Shown here: in pieces, positions 9,700 through 16,717 of the stretch | Position numbering within the stretch: the first letter of the stretch is position 1 | Layout of the letters: every line of letters begins with the position of its first letter | Source of the DNA: Ophiocordyceps camponoti-saundersi (nom. inval.) | Lineage: Eukaryota > Ascomycota > Sordariomycetes > Hypocreales > Ophiocordycipitaceae | DNA length: 16,717 nucleotides | Assembly (NCBI GenBank): GCA_003339415.1 | Contig: PDHQ01000543.1 | Coordinates: forward strand, 1 to 16,717 | Direction: 5' to 3' | Position numbers and translations under genes: made by a program | The notes under the pieces: model-generated | Databases searched by the model: none | Told to the model about the DNA's origin: nothing | Seen by the model: the letters and a program-made list of their open reading frames with translations, nothing else

Positions 9700-10920
9700 C
9701 TTAGATAGGCGGTTAGAATAAATATAGTAAAAATTTAACTATATAAAGTTACTAATTTAGAATTATTCCGTAAAGCGATAAGTATTATTAAAAATATCTT
9801 ATTACTTTTATTAAGCTTACGTAATAGATATTTAAGTAAGCTAAATACTTTCTTATAAATATTAGGCGAAGGTAATAGTATACCTTTTTAGGGAAGTAAT
9901 TAGTATAAAAAGCGGAAATAGCTATTAGATAAGGTTTAAGTTATATCTATATAGTAAATAATTTAGATTTATACTTATTATAGATAACTCTTTATTATTT
10001 AACGCGAGTTAGTAAGTAAGTAAATAAGAAGGCTAGTTAAGCTAGGAAAATAATATTATATAATAGAAGATAGCTTATACTTTTTAGTTTATTTATTCTA
10101 TATTACTATTAGTTTATAAGTAATAAGCTATTAATATAAGTTATTTAATACTTATAAGATAGTAAAAAGTTAACTAAAAGTAACTTATCTAATTCGAACT
10201 ATAATTAAATATAATAGCTATAAGAAAGTTATAAAAATACTACTAAGTATAAATAAAATATCTTACGTAATACTTAGCTTTTATAAATATTATTACCTCT
10301 AGCTATATATATTTTAATAGCTAATTAGTAATAATTATAAGGAAGCGGGGCTAAAAAAGATTCGTAATAAGTAAGTTTATTATAAAGTTTACGGAGATAA
10401 TTACTTAATACTTTTCTAAGGGCGGTAATAATTATAATAAGCTTTAGTAATAATAGCGTTAAAAGTAATTCCTATAATAATAATAATTTTAAATAAATTA
10501 CACTATATTAGCTAATATATTATTTTAATAATAATAATAATAAAGTAATATAAATATAATATTTTTACTAAGGTGCCTTATAAGTAGGGAATTATAAGTT
10601 TTTTAGATTAAAATAGTTATTAGAAATTTCTAATTAGATACTTAAAGTTAGCCTCGGAACTATAGCTAGCCGCTAGCGGAAAAGGAATAATTTATAATTT
10701 ACTTTTTTATACCCGCTTTAAAAAGGAACTTTTAAGCGCCCTTTTATAGCGCGGTACGTTATATTATATAAAGTAAATTAAACTATAATATTATAAGCTA
10801 TAATTCTTTTAAGTACTTATTTATAAAAGGGGCTAGTATTATAAAAATAATATTTTAGCTTTAAACTAATTATAGTTTAAAGGAATAAATAAATAAGGGC
10901 TATATAATATAGCTAAAACG
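9700..10920 (-). pseudogene. Inner gypsy integrase relic
   Basis: Aligned site by site to the outer integrase. The first catalytic Asp (family S-x-D-F-I) reads Asn at 10387-10389; the second (family S-D-R-G) reads N-Y-S at 10199-10206; the catalytic Glu is kept as GAA at 10096-10098, in I-E followed by a stop. The second and third sites are 36 codons apart, giving exactly D-x35-E. Downstream, the block at 9700-9790 matches the reverse complement of 15355-15450 in the outer copy. It shares its phase with RT and RNase H of the same element. Stops from Trp and Gln codons are frequent. Confidence 0.9.
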
Positions 10921-10999
10921 CGGAGTAGTATATTATTACTTCTAATTATAATAAGAGAGGGTATTAAGCTAAGTAGCTTACTTACTTAAGTAATATTAT

Positions 11000-11660
11000 A
11001 AATAGAAATTAAAAAAAGTAAGTATCTTAGCCTATTAAGCTTAATATTCTAATATAGCCTTAAGAGTAGTAAAATACTTTAAAGCCTTATAATCCGTAAA
11101 TATAGTAAATAAGGAGGAGATATTTCGGAGTTTAGCTAACTACGCTTTAAGGTAGTAAATAATAATAAGAAATTCCTTATCGTAAATCGTATAGTTCTAT
11201 TTTATAAGCTAAAGCTTTTAAGAGAAATATACTATAAGCTATAAGATTTAATCCTAACTATGCTAAGAGAAATAGCTACTAATTACCTTACTTAAATAAT
11301 CTACTTTTATAATAATATTAAGATTAGGGCTTTACTAAGTAAAGGCGGGGAAGGAGATAAACGCGTTTTTTAGTTACTTAAAAGCGTCTTAATAAGCTAA
11401 AATCTAATTAAAAGGGGCGTTACGCTTTATAAAAGTAATAAGTAAGGCTATAAGGGAGGAAAACTAAAAGATAAAATTATAATAAAAGTTTATAAAGCTA
11501 ATAAAACTATATATACTTTTTACGTAAGTTAGTACCTTTTAGTCTCTAATTATTAAAATCTTAGCTAGGTCTAGGCGTACTTTTTATTCGGTATAAATAA
11601 TAAACTTAAGGTATTTAACTTTATAAACTATAAATATATATTTATTAAAATTTAGATATA
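11000..11660 (-). pseudogene. Inner gypsy RNase H relic
   Basis: The recognisable landmark is I-F-T-D-Y-K-A-L-K-Y-F-T at about 11068-11103 on the minus strand, the family TDHKALEYF block. Here the Asp is kept (GAT at 11092-11094) while the His is read as Tyr. The outer copy at the same site has lost the Asp too, so the two copies carry independent damage. The region between this and the RT active site is collinear with the outer 7050-7700 segment. Confidence 0.88.
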
Positions 11661-12320
11661 ATTTAGCTTATTATAGTTTTATAAGAATAATATAAACTTT
11701 TTTCTAATAGTTTAAAAATAAGCTACCTAAATAAATAAGAATATTATTAAAGTAAATAATAATAAAATCCCTAAAGGAATTACTTAGGGAAATATTAATA
11801 TATTATTAGAATAAGGTAAGGGCGCTAGCAAAACTAAAAAGGTAAATAAGGTATTCGAATAGCCCGAAACGCGTGCGGAAAGTAGTTAAATATTCCTTAC
11901 CTTTCGTAATATATATCTTATAAAAGGTAGTATATATATTAAGTTTAGTAAACTACTAAGCGCTAGAAAAATTATATAAAGTTTCTTTTATAAAAGGTAG
12001 GGGATAGTAATTTTACTTAGTAAGTTAATTTAAAGCTTGATAATTAATATAAAATTACTAGCCGCCTTTAAGCTTTTTAGCTAAGAGGACTAAGGCGGCT
12101 ATAAATAATAAGCTTACGCGAATTTATTTTTTATTTATTAAATTAGTAATTTATTTCTATATTTTAAGGAGGTATTTATATAATATATTATATAATAGCC
12201 CCTAAAATAATAGCGGTAAAGATTTATTAGGCTATTATTATAAATAGATATAGTAATTATATATACCGCGATAAGGGGAAAGAACGCTTACTTTTTCTTT
12301 ATTAAAAAGGTTACTAAAGT
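11660..12320 (-). pseudogene. Inner gypsy reverse transcriptase relic
   Basis: Reading down from about 12280: S-N-F-S-N-L-F-N-K-E (pre-RT block, family F.DVF.), then F-Y-I-N-Y-Q-A-L-N (family C-x-D-Y-R-x-L-N), N-Y-Y-P-L-P-F-I-K-E-T-L (family NRYPLPLI), F-T-K-L-N-I-Y-T-T-F-Y-K, F-R-T-R-F-G-L-F-E-Y-L and Y-F-N-N-I-L-I-Y at 11731-11754. The YLDD active site has both Asp as AAT and Leu as Phe. This is the best-preserved RT of the three and leaves no doubt that it is a Ty3/gypsy enzyme. Stops remain at several Trp and Gln positions. Confidence 0.95.
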
Positions 12321-13960
12321 TAGATACCTTAGAAGGTAAAGAAACTAGCAGGGTAAAAGAAGATAACGTTTTAATCCGTAAGATATATAAGATATCTTAT
12401 AAGCTTATAGTAAGGAAATAATAGCTTATTTACTAATAGGATTCGCGTCTTATTAATATAGTAAAAGTTAAGCTTAGGATAATAACTATTTAATATTTTT
12501 AAATTTATATTTTATTATATAAGATAATAAGGTTATCTATAAAGTAAATTATAAGATATTATTATTTTATATAAAGAGATATATTATATTATACTATTTA
12601 AAAAAAGCTAAAAATTATATCTTAAATTAGGCTAAGGATTATATATATAACTATAAGCGTTTATTAGCTATTAATATCGGTAATAAACTAAATAATATAA
12701 TAAATTAGGGAGGAGTTTTTAAAATAAATTTACTTCTAATAGCAGATTTAAACTATAATATAGATTATACGCGAAGTAAAGAGAGGAATATATTAAAAAT
12801 AATAATATTATACCTAAGACTTACTTATAGTAGCATAATAGTTATAGCTATTATTTACCTATATATTAATAAAGGTAATAAAATTTATAAAAATAAAGAT
12901 AAGGAAAGGACTTATATTTATATTCTTTATAATATCTATAAATTAGTTTTTTAAATTATTATTTATTAAATTAACGTAACTACCTTCCCCTTATAAGAGA
13001 CTTAGTATAAAAGGGATTCTTTTCCTTAATCTAAATAAGCGTTCTAGTTAGCCTCTCTTATTTTTATAAAGCGTACGGATAAGGATAAGAGCGAAGATAG
13101 GTATACTAGATAATCCCTTATAAAGTAGCTTACCTAGCTATAATATAGATAATATTCTTTAACTTAACGCTTACTATATTCCTCCGTAAAAATATAAGGA
13201 GCGGAATAGCGGGGTTCTAAACGCTACTTTTTATATTTACTACGTTTCTAATTATAAGAAGAACGCCTTAAGGTTATACTAGTTTAGCGGATATTTATTA
13301 TAAGTATATTAATATCCTAAGCTATTAAGGAAAAAGTAAGGGAAAAGGGTATTTAACTTTTATTTTTAATCCGGAATAACTTAATATCGATAATAATAAA
13401 ACGGATATAAGCTATAGCTAAAATATAATTATTAAGGGGAATATTATATTTAAGATAGTAGTATTATAACTTAGGGGTAAGTACGCGATATAAATATATT
13501 ACTTTAATTTCGTTTACTTATATAATATTTTCCGAGAGCGATAATTTTACCTTAAAATAAATAAGGAAATCGGAGAATAACTTAAAGGTACCTTAAGAGA
13601 GCTTTTCTAACTCCGTTATAGCTATTTAATAGTAGTAAAAGTTAGTAAATATTATATTAAGATATTTAAGGAAAGTTTTAACTTAGTATTAATATTTCTT
13701 ACCCTACTTAAAAAATAAAGCTACTTTTAACTAAATAATAAGTAATAAATATTAATAAAAGAAAACTTATTAGTTATAATTATTATTAATAAAAGTATAA
13801 TCCGCTAATAGCTTATATAATATAAGGGCCCGCTAAGCTAGAAAAAAAGTTTTATCGCTATTAAAAAGGGAGCTAAATAGAAAAGGTTTCTAGCGTAAAA
13901 GCTATAGTAAGGGCTTTAGCTAAAGTTACTAATATTATATTAAAAAGTAAATAATATCGC
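12320..13960 (-). pseudogene. Inner gypsy gag and protease region, relic
   Basis: This stretch lies between the 5' LTR and the pre-RT block and is collinear with the outer gag-like region through the same constant offset, for example 12991-13019 against 5776-5803. I could not read a CCHC knuckle or the D-[ST]-G protease motif with confidence, so gag and protease are assigned by position. Two of the few ATG triplets in the element (such as the plus-strand one at 13964) open only very short frames. The minus-strand start codon has been lost. Confidence 0.55.
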
Positions 13961-14073
13961 GTTATGCTTATAGAACCTTTTATAGCTTAGAAATTATCGC
14001 TTATTACTATTATAGCTAGGTAATAATTACTTTTTAAAAGATAGGGTTATTTATTATAATAATAGTTATTCTA

Positions 14074-14259
14074 TATAAGGGTTCGGCCTCTAGGCTATCT
14101 ATAAAGAGGTAACTCTATTATTTAGAATAATTATAAAGAATTATAGAAAAGGGGTTATAACGCTTAATAAGGGTAGGTAATCTGCGCGCGCGCCGTGCGC
14201 GGAAATAACTAATTACCTTATATAACTTAGCTATTCGGGTATAGCTTAAATCCTTTACA
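14074..14259 (-). repeat. LTR of inner gypsy (5' LTR on minus strand)
   Basis: It is 186 bp, exactly the length of the left copy, beginning tataaggg and ending cctttaca. It retains the CA end that the left copy has lost. The interior is nearly unmutated between 14203 and 14230 relative to the left copy (aaataactaattacc...). I could not identify the primer-binding site: the minus-strand bases just inside (tagaataactatt) resemble no tRNA 3' end that I can name after RIP. Confidence 0.95.
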
Positions 14260-14264
14260 CTTAG
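14260..14264. repeat. Target-site duplication, right copy (CTTAG)
   Basis: The five bases after the right LTR pair with CTTAA at 7936-7940 and differ by one G/A transition. Five base pairs is the usual duplication size for gypsy integrases. Confidence 0.85.
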
Positions 14265-15200
14265 CTTTATTTTAGTTTCTTATAGCTATACTTTTTATTT
14301 AGAACGCTTTAGCCTCTTTTTATAATAAGACTTTATAAGACTTTTAGTTAAAGGCTTTTTATACTAATTCCCTTTATTATATATATTACTAAGTAGTTTA
14401 GTTAAGCGCTTAGAAATTTCCGCTAAAAGCGGGTACTTATAAGTAAGTTATAAATTATTTTATTTTTACTTATAAATAGCTATAATTTTAAGGCTATCTT
14501 TAAGTTCCTAAGTAAGAACTTTTAATTATTATATTTATTTAATAAACTTATAATTTCCTTATAATAAAATACTCTAATAAGAATATTACTTTTATACTTT
14601 TTTAATATAAGTTTTACTAAGATAATATATTTATAAATATAGTATATTTTATTTATAATTATTATTATTATAAAGATTACCTAAATTATCGGCGCTATTA
14701 AGAGTTATTTTAGCTATTACCTCCTCCTAAACGGTTTTAAATAACCCTCTCCGTAAACTTTATAATTAAGCTACCCGCCGCCTTAGAGTCCTAGCTTCAT
14801 TTCCTAATAATTATTATAAATCGCTTATTAAAATATATTTAGCTTAAAGCTATAATATTTATAAATATTAAGTAATATATTAAGCGCTTTATTTAATATT
14901 AATAGTAGTTTTATAGCTTCCCTTATAAGTTAATTTCTAATTACGGTTTTAATTAAATAAGCTATTTTTAATTTACTTTTTACTATTTTACTAAAGTTAA
15001 TAAGCTACTTTTTATAGCGTATTACCCTTAAACTAATAAAAGTATAAAATATATAAACTAAGAGATATAAGCTATTCTTTATTATATAATTTTCTTTTTA
15101 TAATTTAACTAGCCGCGCTATTTACTTACTTATTAGCTTACTTTAAATAATTAGAACTTATCTATAATAAATATTAGTTTTAACTATTTACTTTATAACT
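14265..15200 (+). pseudogene. Outer gypsy integrase relic (3' part after the insertion)
   Basis: The frame continues in the phase of the RNase H at 7940. A decayed HHCC-type N-terminal part lies at about 14470-14690 (G-Y-L start, later Y-Y-Y-Y-K-D with Cys read as Tyr). At 14725 L-P-P-P-K-R-F leads to the core: first Asp as Asn at 14756-14758 in L-S-V-N-F-I, second as Asn at 14939-14941 in S-N-Y-G, Glu as Lys at 15047-15049. The spacing is exactly D-x35-E. The block A-Y-Y-P-stop-T-N-K matches family AYHPQTDG. All three catalytic residues are lost, each by a single G-to-A step. Confidence 0.93.
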
Positions 15201-15810
15201 TTAATATTATTTTTCTTAACTAGCTAGTAAAGGCGGCCGCTCCTATCTTTTCCCCGAAAAGCTAAGCTATAGCGTTTACTTATTTTCTTTATAATAGCGT
15301 TAAACTAATATAAGCTTTTATCGCCTAGGCTTAATAGTAGTAATAAGACTCTTTAAATAAGTCTCGCTAACTTACGGAATAGTTTTAGATTAGTAACTTT
15401 ATATAGCTTAACTTTACTTATATATAGTTTAATTATTTATCTTAAAAGCTTAATTATTTTAAAAGTAAATATAAAATAATAACTATATTAACGCCGCTTA
15501 CTATTACTTTTAATATATTACTTAATATTTACCTTACTTTTTATATTAACTTTATTAAGTATATTATTAGTAACCTTTTACTATCTTAATTACTTACTAA
15601 TTTCTAGCTAAATCCCCTCTTTTATCTCTCTTATAATAACTTATTTTTTAATAAATATAAAATTAAGGAAATCCTCGCTATAAAAAATACTAAAAGTTAG
15701 CGCTTATAAGGTAAAATATTTTATTAACTTATTTTTATAAAATAAAAAAGTTATATTATTTTAATTTAAAAGCTACTTAATAGCTTTAAATATTATATAA
15801 TATTAAACCG
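15200..15810 (+). pseudogene. Outer gypsy integrase C-terminus and chromodomain-like tail, relic
   Basis: After the core the phase continues through a segment aligned to the inner copy (for example 15355-15450). It then reaches E-I-L-A-I-K-N-T-K-S at 15668, followed by a stop-R-L-stop-G-K block and later K-L-L-N-S-F-K near 15770. Chromoviral tails typically read E-I-L-D-x-R-x-x-R-G-K-x-x-Y-x-V-K-W-x-G-Y and then a short helix. The start, the R..G-K spacing and the helix fit, while the W-x-G-Y core is too mutated to claim. This supports a chromovirus (Tf1/Maggy-like) assignment, at moderate confidence. Confidence 0.6.
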
Positions 15811-16274
15811 CTTTAAGTTTATATAAGGGAATATATATTTTTATAATAGCTTAAAGCGGACTTAATTATATACTTATTTAAGCGCCCCTTATAGCTAGTT
15901 ATCCCCCTTAAGTATCTTTCCCTTTTTATTTTATAAATATAATATTACCTCCTTACCCCCTATTCCCCTTTATTCCTTATCCGCTTACTCCTTTTCCTTT
16001 TTTATTTTAGCTTTAAGCTAATATTTACTTTCTCTATCTTCTCCTTATAATTTTTTATTATAATTAAGTAACTTAGGAGATTATTATAGCGCTAGCTATA
16101 GCTTAATATTAATATTAACTTATAATAAATATATCTCTAAGTAGGGGAGGGCGTATTTTAAGGCTAGGAGAATATTTAATATAATACTAATAGTAGGAGT
16201 CTTACTTATCTTACTTCTAGGCCGCGCGCGCTACGTATAAGCGCTAGCGTAAACCCGCTTTATTAATATATAAT
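15811..16274. other. Outer gypsy 3' non-coding region
   Basis: The stretch is pyrimidine-rich on the plus strand between about 15890 and 16050 and AT-rich after that, with a CpG patch at 16221-16240 (ccgcgcgcgctacgtata). No frame continues from the chromodomain-like tail. It shows no clear match to the inner element's 3' region. Confidence 0.5.
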
Positions 16275-16285
16275 AAGGGGGGAGG
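16275..16285 (+). other. Candidate polypurine tract of outer gypsy
   Basis: The run aaggggggagga is the strongest purine tract downstream of the outer integrase and lies about 20 bp before the candidate LTR start tgctaaataa at 16305. A true tract would usually abut the LTR within 1-3 bp, so either the LTR starts earlier (around 16287, with TG decayed to TA) or this is not the primer site. Confidence 0.35.

Positions 16286-16717
<432 letters not shown>

Larger units (their letters stand above)
7941..14259 (-). mobile_element. Inner Ty3/gypsy chromovirus, full-length, nested, RIP-mutated
   Basis: It is bounded by two direct 186-bp LTRs and a 5-bp target duplication, total 6319 bp. Internal coding reads on the minus strand, so the 5' LTR is the right one. 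The order is gag-like (about 13950-12400), pre-RT and RT (about 12300-11660), RNase H (11660-11000), integrase (about 10900-9700) and chromodomain-like tail (about 9500-9345), then an unusual 1.2-kb 3' region. Landmarks at 11754, 11094, 10389, 10206, 10098 and 9477 share one phase, so no net frameshift has occurred across about 2.3 kb. It is related closely enough to the outer element to align over most of its coding length. It inserted into the outer copy between RNase H and integrase, so it is the younger insertion. Confidence 0.95.

Noticed and set aside
14265..14470. Separate DNA transposon starting after the right LTR
   Set aside because: The segment continues the outer gypsy phase, leads into its integrase core and aligns to the inner element's pre-integrase part.

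Overview
The window looks like a piece of constitutive heterochromatin from a filamentous ascomycete (Pezizomycotina) and holds no gene that could still work. CpA and TpG are almost gone while TpA is in large excess and CpG survives in small islands. A hand count of 12001-12960 finds 4 CpA+TpG where base composition would predict roughly 75. This is the mark of repeat-induced point mutation (RIP), the premeiotic C-to-T process of these fungi. Because ATG needs TpG, start codons are almost absent on both strands. Every long frame that can be recognised is a retrotransposon frame full of TAA and TAG codons.

Layout. 1-265: a perfect and then degenerate 12-bp tandem repeat. 266-500: AT-rich spacer. 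500-660: a small cluster of inverted repeats that kept its TpG/CpA. 661-about 4560: a Ty1/copia gag-pol relic on the minus strand (protease, GAG pre-integrase, integrase, reverse transcriptase), cut off before RNase H. About 4600-16300: an 'outer' Ty3/gypsy chromovirus relic on the plus strand. It is split between RNase H and integrase by an 'inner' gypsy of the same or a sister family on the minus strand. 16602-16717: a perfect (TTA)n tract that runs off the window.

The inner gypsy is complete in outline: 7941-14259, 6319 bp, two direct 186-bp LTRs, TG..CA-type inverted ends and a 5-bp target duplication (CTTAA/CTTAG). Removing it with one duplication copy (6324 bp = 3 x 2108) rejoins the outer RNase H frame to the outer integrase frame in the same phase. 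This independently proves the nesting.

Both gypsy copies keep reading frame through RT, RNase H, integrase and a chromodomain-like tail, so the decay was nearly all point mutation rather than indels. The two copies can be aligned as an inverted pair (outer plus position + inner plus position is about 18791 up to RT, about 25145 in integrase).

The sequence gives no sign of a new cassette, defence system or gene cluster. The best material for a second look is the nested structure, an IR-rich, less mutated 1.2-kb insert-like segment in the inner 3' region (8127-9340), and the unmutated inverted-repeat cluster at 500-660. All element names rest on reading decayed frames by eye; no database search was possible.
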